Assembly (NCBI RefSeq): GCF_014489635.1
Contig: NZ_CP060828.1
Coordinates: 930,001 to 994,000, forward strand
DNA length: 64,000 bases
Reading direction: 5' to 3'
From: Streptomyces roseirectus
GTDB taxonomy: Bacteria > Actinomycetota > Actinomycetes > Streptomycetales > Streptomycetaceae
Shown one piece after another: positions 8,184-18,125 of this stretch. The notes under the pieces are model-generated. The model ran no database searches. It saw nothing but the letters and a program-made list of their open reading frames with translations, and was not told where the DNA came from. Position numbers and translations under genes: made by a program. Position 1 is the stretch's first letter, and each line of letters starts with the position of its first letter.

Positions 8184-9248
8184 ATGACGATCAGCGCGGG
8201 CGTTGCGCCCCGGCACGGCACCCCCCTCGATCTGCTGCGGGGTCTCCTGACGGGCGCGGTGATCGGGGTGTCGCTCGCGGGGTTCGTCGTCGGGGTCGTC
8301 GTCGAGCGGGTGCCGCTGTTCGTGACCGCGCTGGTGCTGCCGGCGGTCTACGGGCTGCTGGTCTTCCTCACGGGTGTCCCGCGCCGGGCCCGGGAGGCGG
8401 CCGTGGTGCCGTGCACGGCGCTCGGGGTGATCGAGGACGTGGAGGCGCGCGCGGGCCGGACGACGGACGTGCCGGTGCGGTTCGAGCTGACCGTGGTGCC
8501 GGACGACGCGCCCGCGTTCCGGGTCCGGTTCAGCCAGGACGTCCACGTCTCGGAGCTGCCCGACTACCGGCCGCGCGGGGTGGTCGTCGTCACCTATCCG
8601 CCGGACCGGCCGTGGACGGCGCGGATCGTGCGGCGGCCGACGCCTCGGTGGGAGGAGCGGGCCGCCGCCGCGTTCCTGGACTCGGCGCCGGGTCCGGTGC
8701 TGGAGAGCGACGAGCGGGAGGGGTGCGCGGCCGGGCTCGTCACGCTCCTCGCGCTGCTGCTGGGCGCGGCGGCCGTCGTCCTCCTGTTCCGGGCCGACCT
8801 GTTCGGCTCCGGCGCGGAGGCGGGCGCGCCGGCGGCGTCCCGGTCGGAGACCAGCGTCGTGACGTCGGCGGACGCGACGGTCTCCCTCGGCCCCGGCCAG
8901 TCGATGCTCGACCCCGGTGAACTGCGGCGCTCCGTGGACGCGTTGGCGCGGGGCGGAACCGGGCACGAGGCGCTGAGCGTCGTCGTGCGGGAACGGCTGC
9001 TGACGGTCGTCTTCGCGCCCAGTGACGCGAAGGGCACCGGCTTCGACCTCCGCTCACTGCCCTACGACCGCATTCCCGGCCTGGTCGAGGAGGCGGGGGA
9101 CGGCCTCGGGGCCCGGCGGAGCTGGCGGGTCGACGCCGGCGGCACCGGCGCGGCGGTGACGCTCCGGGTCACGGTGACCGGCACCGGCGGCACGCGCTCG
9201 CTGGAGGCGGACGGGCGCGGCGACGTCGTACGGCGCGACGGCCGCTGA
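8184..9248 (+). CDS. Membrane protein with extracytoplasmic C-terminal domain, 354 aa
   Basis: Hydrophobic segments are seen at about residues 18-40, 45-66 and 182-208. Residues 75-150 form a beta-rich domain with PPDRPWTARIVRRPTP at its end. Residues 215-354 form a separate domain with repeated strands, probably outside the membrane. The next gene encodes a similar beta-domain protein only 9 bp downstream, so the two are likely co-transcribed. Family not recognised; it resembles DUF3592-like proteins in layout. Confidence 0.75.
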   Translation: MTISAGVAPRHGTPLDLLRGLLTGAVIGVSLAGFVVGVVVERVPLFVTALVLPAVYGLLVFLTGVPRRAREAAVVPCTALGVIEDVEARAGRTTDVPVRFELTVVPDDAPAFRVRFSQDVHVSELPDYRPRGVVVVTYPPDRPWTARIVRRPTPRWEERAAAAFLDSAPGPVLESDEREGCAAGLVTLLALLLGAAAVVLLFRADLFGSGAEAGAPAASRSETSVVTSADATVSLGPGQSMLDPGELRRSVDALARGGTGHEALSVVVRERLLTVVFAPSDAKGTGFDLRSLPYDRIPGLVEEAGDGLGARRSWRVDAGGTGAAVTLRVTVTGTGGTRSLEADGRGDVVRRDGR

Positions 9249-9257
9249 GGAGGGCGC

Positions 9258-10115
9258 GTGGGCGGGTATCTGGTGGGGTGGTGCGCGGTGCTGGGGGTGG
9301 CCGCGCTGGCCGGGTACGGCAGGTCGCTGGCCGGGCTGACGCGGGCGCAGCGGGCGGTGCGGGCGACGGGGCGGATCGTGCGGGTGCGGGAGCCCCGGCA
9401 CGGGGGTTCGCGCCGGGGCGGCGTCTCCGTTGTCGTCGCGTACACCGATCCGGCGACCGGGGGCGAGGTGGTGGTGACGAACGAGGGCGAGCGCGGGGAC
9501 GTGATCACGGCGGCGTGGCCGGGCCGGGAGATCGGGGTCAGCCATCCGCCGGGCAGGCCGCACGCCTACCGGTTCACGACCGCCCCCGGGGAGCCGGGAC
9601 GGGGGCTGGGGTGGCCGAACTTCGCGGTGTTCCTGATCTACGCGGGGGTGGTGGTGTACCTCGCGGTGGAGCGGGCGTGGCCGTGGGCGCTGGTCGGGTT
9701 CTGCGGGCTGTGGGCGCTGTTCGGGCTGGCGTACGTGCCGGGGAGCGTGCGGGCGAGCAGGCGGCGGGCGGCGCGGCTGGCGGCGATGGAGACCGTCCCC
9801 GGGAAGGTGGTCGCGGTCCTCAAGGACGTCAGCGACGACTCCGAGGGCGGCACGATGACCACCATCACGCCGGTCGTCTCCTTCACGACCGCCGACGGGA
9901 CGACCGTCACGGCGCACTGCGAGTCCGGGATCCCCCGGCCGAAGGACGCGTACGGGCGGGACGTCCTCGTCCACTACACGCCCGGTGACCCCGCCGACTT
10001 CACGCTCGATCTCGCGGGCGAGCGGCGTGCCGAGCGGCGGGAGGTGCCGTTCGTGCTGCTGGCGCTGGCCGTCCTTGTGGGGGCGGCGGTCACGGGGGCG
10101 GTGCTGCTGGTCTGA
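9258..10115 (+). CDS. DUF3592-like membrane protein, 285 aa
   Basis: The GTG start at 9258 follows GAGGAGGG-type purines directly after the upstream stop. One hydrophobic helix lies at residues 3-20, a central pair at about 120-165 and a C-terminal one at 265-284. Two beta domains (about 35-100 and 180-260) each contain a strand pattern of the type VxYTDPATGGE / VSFTTADGTTV followed by a GxxxxVHYxPxDP motif, characteristic of DUF3592. Function unknown. It appears to be the distal gene of a two-gene operon ending in a hairpin. Confidence 0.75.
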   Translation: MGGYLVGWCAVLGVAALAGYGRSLAGLTRAQRAVRATGRIVRVREPRHGGSRRGGVSVVVAYTDPATGGEVVVTNEGERGDVITAAWPGREIGVSHPPGRPHAYRFTTAPGEPGRGLGWPNFAVFLIYAGVVVYLAVERAWPWALVGFCGLWALFGLAYVPGSVRASRRRAARLAAMETVPGKVVAVLKDVSDDSEGGTMTTITPVVSFTTADGTTVTAHCESGIPRPKDAYGRDVLVHYTPGDPADFTLDLAGERRAERREVPFVLLALAVLVGAAVTGAVLLV

Positions 10116-10153
10116 AACAGCCCGGTCCGCGCGGTGACCAACGGGCCTGTTTC
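10114..10153 (+). terminator. Hairpin overlapping the stop of the DUF3592 gene
   Basis: GAAACAG plus CCCG (10114-10124) pairs with CGGG plus CTGTTTC (10142-10153) with a one-base bulge, starting inside the TGA stop codon. It probably ends the two-gene membrane-protein operon. Confidence 0.45.
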
Positions 10154-10190
10154 TCCCTCTTCACAGGTGACCGAACCTACTGGGGGAACG

Positions 10191-11288
10191 ATGAAGAGGG
10201 CCATGGCCACCGCCGTCGCCGGTCTCCTGCTGTGCGGATGCGCGGGCGCTGCGGACGCGGGCGGCTCCGCGCACACCCCCCGCAGGACCACGTCCGCCGC
10301 CCCGAGTCCGGCGGCGCCCGCCGTCCGGCCCAGCCTGATCCTCAACGGCGAGACCGACGCCCGACCCGGTGAGCTGGTCCACCTGATGCTGTACGGCGTG
10401 GGGCGCGCGCAGGGCGGGGACGCGGTCGTCGCCCGCTCGCCCGCGCTGGCCGGTCCGGTGCGGCTGAGCTGGGAGGACGACCACTTCTGGGCGCTGGCGG
10501 CGCTGAAGATGACGAACCGGCCCGGCCGCTACCCCCTGACGGTCGAGGTGCGCGGCCGTGCCGTCGCGAAGGACGCCGTCCAGGTCGTGCGGTCCCAGCG
10601 GCCCTCCTTCACGATCCCCGAGGCGCGGGACGTGCTGCGGCCCGGTCAGCCGGTGTGGCTGGGCTTCGACGACCTGTACCCCGGCGAGCGGGGCACCGAC
10701 TTCACCGTCCGCTCGGCCGCGCTGTCCGCGCCGGTGCGGCTCGTCCACGACGACGCCACCGACTTCTACAACCCGCGCGCGTTCTCCGCTCGGCCGGCGC
10801 TCCGGCAGGGCCTCGCGGACGGCACCTACACCGTCGGGCTGTACGGTCCCGACGGCCGCCGCATCGCCACGCGGCACGTGAAGGTCCGCGCGGCCCGCCC
10901 CGGCGACCGGGACTACCTGGGCAAGGCGTCCGGACCCGACCTCTTCGACCCCGGCCAGAGCTACTGGGGCGACGCACCCCCGTTCCGTCCGGCCGCCGGG
11001 GGCCGCGTCTCCGTCATGTGGCACGACGACTACCCGGACCCCGGCGAGGAGACCCGCCTCACGGCAGTGTCCCCCGCCTTCACCGGGCCGCTCCGGCTGC
11101 GCCACGACGACAGCAAAGGCGCCGACGGCGACTCCCCCCGCTTCTCCGGCACCGCCACAATCCGCCCCGACCTCAAGCCCGGCCGGTACCCGGTGACGGT
11201 CGTCGCGCACCATGGGCGGGTGAAGAGGACGGGGTATGTGACGGTGACGGGGCGGCGGGCTTCGGCCGGGACGGTGAGGGGGCGGTGA
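10191..11288 (+). CDS. Secreted lipoprotein of unknown function, 365 aa
   Basis: The ATG at 10191 (GGGGGA upstream) gives a clean type II signal peptide, MKRAMATAVAGLLLCGCAGA, with the lipobox LLCGC. The mature part contains four related beta-sandwich-like repeats of about 80 residues, each with a pattern such as PxPVRLxxDDA...GxYxVxV, for example near residues 75, 160 and 270. This suggests Ig-like adhesive or structural modules. The gene ends inside a 30-bp tandem repeat array, and its last ten or so codons are the first repeat unit, so the C terminus may vary between strains. Confidence 0.75.
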   Translation: MKRAMATAVAGLLLCGCAGAADAGGSAHTPRRTTSAAPSPAAPAVRPSLILNGETDARPGELVHLMLYGVGRAQGGDAVVARSPALAGPVRLSWEDDHFWALAALKMTNRPGRYPLTVEVRGRAVAKDAVQVVRSQRPSFTIPEARDVLRPGQPVWLGFDDLYPGERGTDFTVRSAALSAPVRLVHDDATDFYNPRAFSARPALRQGLADGTYTVGLYGPDGRRIATRHVKVRAARPGDRDYLGKASGPDLFDPGQSYWGDAPPFRPAAGGRVSVMWHDDYPDPGEETRLTAVSPAFTGPLRLRHDDSKGADGDSPRFSGTATIRPDLKPGRYPVTVVAHHGRVKRTGYVTVTGRRASAGTVRGR

Positions 11289-11400
11289 GCCTCGGCCACG
11301 ACGGTGAGGGGGCGGTGAGCCTCGGCCACGACGGTGAGGGGGCGGCCGGCCACGGCCACGACGGTGAGGGGCCGGGCGGGCCACGGCCACGACGCTGACG
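11251..11400 (+). repeat. 30-bp tandem repeat array across the lipoprotein stop codon
   Basis: Units begin at 11251, 11281, 11311, 11341 and 11371. Those at 11281 and 11311 are identical; the others differ at a few bases, and decayed copies continue to about 11450. The common core is GGCCACGACGGTGAGGG. The stop TGA (11286-11288) lies in the second unit. As 30 bp is ten codons, the array stays open in another frame. From 11450 to about 11830 I see no gene, only GC-rich sequence and then the TetR promoter region. Confidence 0.85.
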
Positions 11401-11836
11401 GACCGACCGGCCACGGCCGTGACGGCCGGTGAGCCTCGGCCGTGACGCCTCAGCGCCGGGGCGCCGCCCGTCGGCCTCGCTGGGCCGCTGCCTGCCGGTC
11501 GCCTCCCCGGCGCCCGCTGCCCACCGGCCCGCCGCTTCTCCCGGCCCGCGTGCTCTCCCCTCACCCCCTGAGCACCCCGCGCCCCCCGGTGCCAGAATGG
11601 CCGGCGGTACACGGCTGACCTGCCCCGGAAGTGACGATGGCCGGCATCCAAGCGGGTGGCTTCACCAGTCCGGCGCGGGTGGGGGGCGTTCGAGGGGGCG
11701 GTGTGTTGGCGGCAGTTGGGGGACCTGACGGTGATCGATCTGAGGGCGGAGCGGTTCAGTACCCGCTACAAGCCCGGTACGGATCCGCCCACTAGGGTGA
11801 GGCCAAGTGGACAGTGATCCGATACGGAGAACGTAG

Positions 11837-11850
11837 CGGACGAATGTCCG
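11837..11850. promoter_or_regulatory. Inverted repeat upstream of the TetR gene
   Basis: CGGAC (11837-11841) and GTCCG (11846-11850) flank GAAT, about 42 bp before the GTG of the TetR gene, in the AT-richer stretch where its promoter is expected. It is a candidate autoregulatory operator. Confidence 0.4.
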
Positions 11851-11891
11851 GTTGATCAAGGGTCACGGGAGCGGGCCCGGGAGGAGGAATC

Positions 11892-12488
11892 GTGGAGCCG
11901 CGGCACGAGGGGCCCCAGCGCTCGGACGCGCAGCGCAACCGTGAGCGCATCCTGGAGGTCGCACTGGTCGAGCTGTCCCGCTCGGCGGACGTCCCGATGA
12001 GTGTGATCGCCAAGAAGGCGGGGGTCGGACAGGGCACGCTCTACCGCAACTTCCCCCACCGCGAGGCCCTTGTCCTGGAGGTGTACCGGCACGAGGTGAG
12101 CCAGGTGACCGACCGCGCGGCCGAACTCCTCAAGACCTCGCCGCCCGACCAGGCCCTGCGCGCCTGGATGGACCGCCTCGCCCGTTTCATCATGGCGAAG
12201 ACCGGCCTCGCCGAGGCCCTGCGCCAGGCCGCCACCACCCCCGGCGGCGACTTCTCGGGCTACTCCCCGGTCGTCGAGTCGATCCAGCTCCTCCTCAACG
12301 CCAACCACGAGGCCGGCACCATCCGCCCCGGCGTGACCACCGACGACTTCCTCCTCGCCATCGCCGGCATCTGGCAGATCGACGTCCGCGGCGACTGGCA
12401 CGCCCAGGCCACCCGTCTCCTGGACATCATCATGGACGGCTTGCTCACGGGAGCGCCGGGACGGCGGGACCAGGGCTCCCCGCACTGA
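11892..12488 (+). CDS. TetR-family regulator, 198 aa
   Basis: The N-terminal helix-turn-helix (about residues 15-62) contains RNRERILEVALVELS and KAGVGQGTLYRNFPHREALV, a standard TetR pattern. The ligand domain (65-190) resembles the SbtR-like C-terminal domain, with the LARFIMAKTGLAEALR stretch. The GTG start has AGGAGGAAT right upstream. Its 3' end overlaps the convergent lipoprotein gene by 44 bp. No obvious target gene is divergent, so the regulon may be elsewhere. Confidence 0.9.
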   Translation: MEPRHEGPQRSDAQRNRERILEVALVELSRSADVPMSVIAKKAGVGQGTLYRNFPHREALVLEVYRHEVSQVTDRAAELLKTSPPDQALRAWMDRLARFIMAKTGLAEALRQAATTPGGDFSGYSPVVESIQLLLNANHEAGTIRPGVTTDDFLLAIAGIWQIDVRGDWHAQATRLLDIIMDGLLTGAPGRRDQGSPH

Positions 12489-13128
12489 CCGGACAGCAGT
12501 CCACTACAACCCCGAGTATCGGACACCTGTCCGCTTCCCGCGCCAGCGTCCGCGCCACCCCCACCACCTCGTCGTCCCCCACCGCCCCCGGCGCCACCGG
12601 CCCCTCCCCCGTGCTCGCGTACGTCAGCACCCAGGTCCGCGCCCCCGCGTTCCACACCGTGAACGTGACGTTCTGGTGCGCCTGCGTCTGGTAGGCGGTC
12701 TCCCGGAACGCCCGCTCCCCCAGCCCGCTCACGGTGTCGACGCGGACGCCGCTCATCCCGGCCGGTGCCGGGTCCGCGCGCAGGGAGTACGCGGCGGCCA
12801 GCTCGGCGGCGTAGGGGCGGGTGGCCGGGGTGAGGGAGACCGACCCGCTGCCGTCGGGGGAGGTGTAGGCGCAGACGTCCGGCGCGGTGCCCTTGTCGGG
12901 TCCGACCTGCGCGGTGAAGCGGGCGCCGGGGACGAGTTCCCGGGCGGCGTCCGCCGTCAGGGCGGCGCACAGGCGGGACGGCAGCAGCGTCCGCATCGCG
13001 CCGGGGGAGCCGGGGGTGGGGCTCGTGGCCGCCGTGGTCGTGGAGGGGGCCGGGGAGTCGCAGGCGCTCAGCGGGGCGCAGGCCGCCAGGGTGAGCGCGG
13101 CGGCCGGGAGAAGGCGGCGCACCGTCAT
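12445..13128 (-). CDS. Putative lipoprotein, DUF3558-like, 227 aa
   Basis: A type II signal peptide with lipobox LSAC (MTVRRLLPAAALTLAACAPL, then SACDS) is followed by a Ser/Thr/Pro linker and a single domain with CAALTADAARELVPGA and a CAYTSPDGSGSVSLT strand, as in DUF3558 lipoproteins. Two Cys pairs suggest disulfides. The last 44 bp overlap the 3' end of the TetR gene on the other strand. Function unknown; anchored outside the membrane. Confidence 0.75.
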   Translation of the reverse strand: MTVRRLLPAAALTLAACAPLSACDSPAPSTTTAATSPTPGSPGAMRTLLPSRLCAALTADAARELVPGARFTAQVGPDKGTAPDVCAYTSPDGSGSVSLTPATRPYAAELAAAYSLRADPAPAGMSGVRVDTVSGLGERAFRETAYQTQAHQNVTFTVWNAGARTWVLTYASTGEGPVAPGAVGDDEVVGVARTLAREADRCPILGVVVDCCPVSAGSPGPAVPALP

Positions 13129-13165
13129 CGGGGTCTCGTTCCTGTGGGCGCCCGGGGGATCCGGG

Positions 13166-16100
13166 TCAGGACCAGACGTGGTAGGTCCCGTAGTCCTGGA
13201 CGGCGATGTTGCTCGTCCACCTGCCCCAGCGTTCGTTCGGGGACCAGGTGTAGAAGTGCGGCTTGGCGTTGATGTCGCCCGGGGAGGGCAGGCAGGGCTT
13301 GCCGGTGGAGTGGTAGACGCCCTGGTAGGCGCCCTGCGTCCAGCGGCGTTCGACGACCTGGATGGGCGCGGCGAACTGGCCGGGCTTCATGGTGATCTGC
13401 CAGGTGTAGGTGGTCGTGGTGGAGCCGCTGCGGTTGTAGGAGGGGGTCAGCCCGGTGCCCCCGGCGCGTGCGCAGACCCGTGCCAGGGCCCGTGCGGTGT
13501 CGACGGTGTACCGCTGGAGGGGCACGTGCGCGCTGCTCGCGTACACGGTGGTGCCGTCGGCGGCGAAGGCGAGGGAATCGATCTCCTCGCCGGGTGTGGT
13601 GAGCGGTCCGCCGAGCGGCTGCTGGGTGGCGACGCCCCAGAGCTGGAGGCTCCCCGCGTCGCCGGCGACGGCGAGGGTGCGGCCGTCGGGGCTGAAGGCG
13701 AGGGCGCTGACGCCTTCGGAGGCGGTGAGGACGTCGCGCAGGATGCCCTCGCGGTGGCGCAGGTCGCGGTCCCAGAGGGTGACGCGGCCCGACTGGTCGC
13801 CGGCCGCGAGGAGCGAGCCGTCGGCGGTGAAGGCGAGCGCGCCGACCTCGTCGCCCTGCACGAGGTCGCGGGGTGCGGCCGGGCCCGAGGGCAGCCGGGC
13901 CGCCTTGCCGTCGCCGGCCAGCAGCCGGCCGTCGGGGCGTACGGCGAGGTGGCTCGCGCCGACGCCGTCGACGGTCAGGGTGCGGCGCCCGCGGGCGAGG
14001 TCCCACACCTCGTCGCGGACGTCGCCGGTGGGCGTGGAGCGGGCGACGTACAGGGTGCCGGTGCCGAGGGCGGTCGCCAGCACCGAGCCGCCGGGGAGGT
14101 CCAGCGTGGTGACGGGCCTGCCGCGCGGCAGGTCCCACACCGTCAGCGGCTGTGCCGCCGTCCGCCGGCCGGGGGGGCGGAGACGCCGTAGGCGAAGCGG
14201 GTGCCGTCGGGGCTGAACGCCAGCAGGGGGAGGGTGCCCGCCGGGTCGACGGGCAGGGCGGGGTCGGTGGAGACCGGGACGGCGGCCGGCGGGAGGGTGC
14301 GCAGGAGACGGCCGTCGGAGGTGGCGCGGAGGGTGACGGTGTAGTGGCCGCCGGTGCGGCGGGCGACGGCGTAGGCGCGGCCGTCGGGGCTCAGGCGCAC
14401 GCCGTCGGCGGGTGGGCCCCAGGCGGTGGTGACGGCCGTCCCCGCGTCGACGGTGTGGACGGTGGCGCCCTCTAGGTAGCGCAGGGTGTGGCCGTCGTCG
14501 TCCCAGACCAGGCCGCCGTAGAGGTGCTGGTTGCCGAGGGCGTGCCGGAAGACGGGCAGGGCTGGGTCGGTGAGGCGCCAGACGCGTAGTTCGGTGGTGT
14601 CGGCGGTGGCGAGGAAGGCGCCGTCGGGGCTGAAGGAGGCGTCCTGCGTGTCTTTGTCGTCGGTGTCGGCGAGGCGGGTGCCGGTGGCGGTGTTCCAGAC
14701 GCGGAAGCCCCTGTCCGTGCCGGCGGCCAGCCTGCCGTCGGTGAGGGCGAGGAAGCCGGTGTCGTCGCACAGGCGGTCGCGCTGCCAGGCGCCGGGCAGG
14801 GCGCGGCCGGTGGCGGTGTCCCAGAGCCGGGGTGCCCCGCCGGCGGGGCAGACGGCCACCCGGCGGCCGTCCGCGCCGAGCGCGGTGAGCGCGGGGCGGG
14901 TGGTCGTGGTCTCGAACAGGACGCGTCCGTCGCCGGCCCGGCGCAGCCGGACCCGGTCGCCCTCCGTGGTGAGGACGGCCCGGCCGTCGCGGGTGAAACT
15001 CGGGCGGACGGCGGCCCTCGGCGCGGGGCCGGCCCAGCGGCGGGTGGTGGTGTTCCACAGGCGGACGCGGCCGTCGGCGCCGGTGACCGCGAGCAGCCGG
15101 CCGTCCGCGCCGGCGGCGGTGACGGTGCCCGCCGGGACGCGGCCCGAGCCGGTGGCGCGGCGCCCCGGCACGTCCCAGGTGTGCCAGGCGGTGCCGTCGG
15201 CGCTGACGAGGGTGTGGCCGCCGTCGGCGAGGGCACGGTAGGGGCCGTCGCCGGGGGCCGGGTCCGTGAACGTGTCCGTCTCCGCCTGGTCGAGGGAGCC
15301 GAGCAGGGCGCGGCGCGTCTCGGGCAGACCGGCGATCCGCCAGGCGGCGGCGCCCAGCAGGAGCGCGGTGCGGGGGTCGGTGGTACGCAGCGCGTCGGCC
15401 ACGTCGGCGACGCGGCGCGCGGCACTGTGGATCCGCTGGGTCCGCGCGGCCTCGTACTCACGCCGGACCACGAACGCCGTGCTCATCGCCACGGCGAGGA
15501 CGGTGATCAGGGCGCCGGTGAGGACGCGGTGACGGCGGCCGATCCGGGCCGCGGCCCGCCGCTCGGCGTCCCGCGCGGCGAGGGCGGCGTTCAGGAAACG
15601 GCGTTCGGGGGTGGTGAGGACGGGGCCTGTGGGGTGAGCGGGGTTCGTGGGGCGGCCGGGGTCTGTGGGGTGGCCGGGGTTCTCGGAGTGTCCGGGACCC
15701 GTGAGGTGAGCAGGGCTCGTGGAGTGGTCGGGGCCCGTTGGGCGGAGGGGGGCCATGGGGCGGGCAGGGTTTTTGCGGCGACCGGGGCCTGTGAGGCGGG
15801 CAGGGTCTGTCGGGGGGGGCGGGACTCGCGAAGTGGGCGGGGCCCGTGCGGCCGGCATGGTCCGTGGGGTGGCCAGAACTCGCGGAGTGGTCGGGGCCCG
15901 TGAGATGAGCGCAGCTCACGGGATGGTCGGGGCTCGTGGGGTGGTCGGGGAACAGTTCCTCGGCGCGGGCGAGCAGCGTGCCCCGGTACAGGGCGCCGGG
16001 GTCCTCGTCGTGGTCGGCCCAGGCGCGGGCCGCCCCCGCCAGCATGCGGTGCTGGAGGAGGCGTTCGCGGTCGTCGTCGATCCAGGCGCGCAGGCGGGGC

Positions 16101-17256
16101 CAGCAGGTGAGGAGGGCGTCGTGGGTGAGGCGCAGGCCGTCCTCGTCGGCGGTGAGGAGGCGGGCGTCCGTCAGGTGTCCGGCGACGGCGGGGACGTCCG
16201 GGTGGGGCCACTGGGCGAGTTCGGCGCGGGTGAGCGGGCGGCTCGTGTCGGGGGTGCCCTGGCCCGGGACGACCATGCGTTCCAGGAGGAGGCGGGCGGC
16301 GTGCGCCTGTGCCGGGGCAGGGCCTCGTAGGTCTCCTCGGCGAGGGCGGCCAGGGCGCCGGGCACTCCGCCCGCGGTCTCGTGCGCGGCGAGGGTGAGGA
16401 GGCGGCCCCTGCGGCGGTGCCAGTTCTCCAGCAAGGCGTGGGAGAGCAGGGGCAGTGCGCCGGGGGCGTCGGCGGTCTCCTCCAGGAGACGGGCGGTCAG
16501 GGCCCGTTCGACGATCAGCCCCGCGTGCTGGGCGGGGCCGACCATGGCCTCCCGCAGCTCCCTCGCGGTCATCGGGGGGAGGGGCAGCCAGGGGTCCGCG
16601 AGGGCGGGGTGGTCGGCGCGGTGGGGGTGGAAGTCGGCGCGGACGGCGAGGAGGAGGTGGGGGCCGGTGGCGTGGGTGCGGGCGGTGTGGAGGAGGTCGA
16701 GGAAGGCGGCACGTTCTCTCAGGTCGGTGCAGCGGGTGAAGACCTCTTCGAACTGGTCGATGACCACCCAGCGTTCGGGGACGTCGATGGGGGCTTCAGC
16801 AGGGGCTTCCGCGAGGGCGAGGAGATGACCGTGGGTCGTGGCGGGGGCCGGCCCCGGGGTGATGAGGTGCGCCTCCCCCAGCGCAGGAACCACACCGGCC
16901 CGCAACAGAGAGGACTTCCCACTGCCCGAGGGCCCGGACAGCACCACGAACCGCCTCTCCCGCACAAGACCGATCACCTCGTCGACCACCCCACCCCGGC
17001 CGAAGAACAGATCCCCGTCCCCGACCTCGAACCGATCGAGCCCCCGGTACGGCCCCCGGCTCCGACCGGGCCCCTGTTTCAACTCGTCGAAAACCCCGCC
17101 ACCTTCGCCATCGTCCGATACGACGGACTCCCCGCCCCCCTCCGCAACTCCCTCAGCTCCCCCGCGAGCCGCCCCACCGGCCCACCCTCCGGATCCAACT
17201 TCCTCTCCGGACGCCCCATACCCGCATAGCTCCGTCACACCTGCCGAGACCCACAT
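13166..17256 (-). pseudogene. nSTAND-type ATPase with WD40 propeller, broken by three frameshifts
   Basis: Read from 17256 down, a conserved GPYRGLDRFEVGDGDLFFGR motif, a Walker A GPSGSGKSS and a sensor-like VIDQFEEVF motif mark an nSTAND NTPase. After a Pro-rich linker comes one membrane helix (TGALITVLAVAMSTAFVV), then a WD40 propeller. The frame changes near 16314-16317 (one C missing in LPPAQAH), at a G8 run (15812-15819, one base too many) and at a G7 run (14171-14177, one base missing); joining the three gives about 1360 residues. The usual ending (ARAGGTGLTP then AEW...) is replaced by about 90 unrelated residues rich in Trp and Tyr, ending DYGTYHVWS. Either a decayed gene or one with base-calling errors. 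Such proteins are signalling or conflict-system ATPases; the partner is unknown. Confidence 0.8.
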
Positions 17257-17341
17257 CAGGCGCGACGACGATACGGGGACCAACACGGCAACCATCCGGA
17301 CAACGGACAACAGCCAAGTAACAGACCAGAAGCCGCCGTGT

Positions 17342-18046
17342 TCAGGAGCTGTCCGGTAGTCCTGAGCGGACGTGGCCGCGGAGCCAGTCCTCTGTGTTGC
17401 TGACGTGCATGAGGGCGGCGGCCTGGCTGAGGACGGCGTCGTGGGCGGAGAGGGCGTGGTAGATGGCTTCGTGTTCGGCGAGGGTGCGGCCACCGGCCTG
17501 GTCGTCGACGAGGCCGCGCCAGATGCGGGCGCGCAGGGTGCGGCCGGACACGCCTTCCAGGAGGGTCAGCAGGGTTTCGTTGCCGGTGGCGGAGACGACG
17601 GCGCGGTGGAAGGCGGCGTCGTGGGAGTTGAGGAGTTCGACGTCGTCCCGGGCGTCCCGCATCGCGTCGAGGTGCCGTTTGACCTCGGCGAGCTGTGCCT
17701 CGGTGATCCGCGTCGCGGCGAGCGCGGTGGCGACGGGTTCCAGCAGACGCCGGACCTCCATCAGGTCCAGCAGCGCGGCGGAGTCCCCCTGGAGCAGTTC
17801 GACCGCGCCGCCGAGCCCTTCCAGCAGCAGACTCGGTTGCAGGCTGGTGACGTACGTGCCGTCCCCCCGCCGCACCTCCAGCACCCGGGCGACGGCGAGC
17901 ACCTTCACCGCCTCCCGCGCCAGGTTCCTGGACAGCCCCAGCTGTGCCGCCAGCTCCGGCTCCGGCGGCAGCTTCGACCCCGGGGCCAGCACACCCGTCC
18001 GGATCAGTTCACGGATCTGCGCGATGGCCTTGTCCGTCAGGGACAA
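17342..18046 (-). CDS. GntR-family regulator, FadR/FCD type, 234 aa
   Basis: The winged helix (residues 4-70, SKLPPEPELAAQLGLSRNLA then REAVKVLAVARVLEVRRGDG) is followed by an all-helical FCD ligand domain with the usual acidic and His residues (LMEVRRLLEP, HDAAFHRAVV, EHEAIYHAL) for a metal-bound carboxylic acid. It starts with TTG (18044-18046) behind AGGGGACC. It stands alone: the neighbours are the broken nSTAND gene and a DUF3152 gene on the same strand. Regulators of this type usually respond to a sugar acid or similar carboxylate; the ligand cannot be told here. Confidence 0.9.
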   Translation of the reverse strand: MSLTDKAIAQIRELIRTGVLAPGSKLPPEPELAAQLGLSRNLAREAVKVLAVARVLEVRRGDGTYVTSLQPSLLLEGLGGAVELLQGDSAALLDLMEVRRLLEPVATALAATRITEAQLAEVKRHLDAMRDARDDVELLNSHDAAFHRAVVSATGNETLLTLLEGVSGRTLRARIWRGLVDDQAGGRTLAEHEAIYHALSAHDAVLSQAAALMHVSNTEDWLRGHVRSGLPDSS

Positions 18047-18125
18047 CCTGGTCCCCTTTCCCTGGTACCCGCATCAAACGTGACGCCGATCATAGTTCCG
18101 GACCAACGGGCCGGCGGACCCACGG

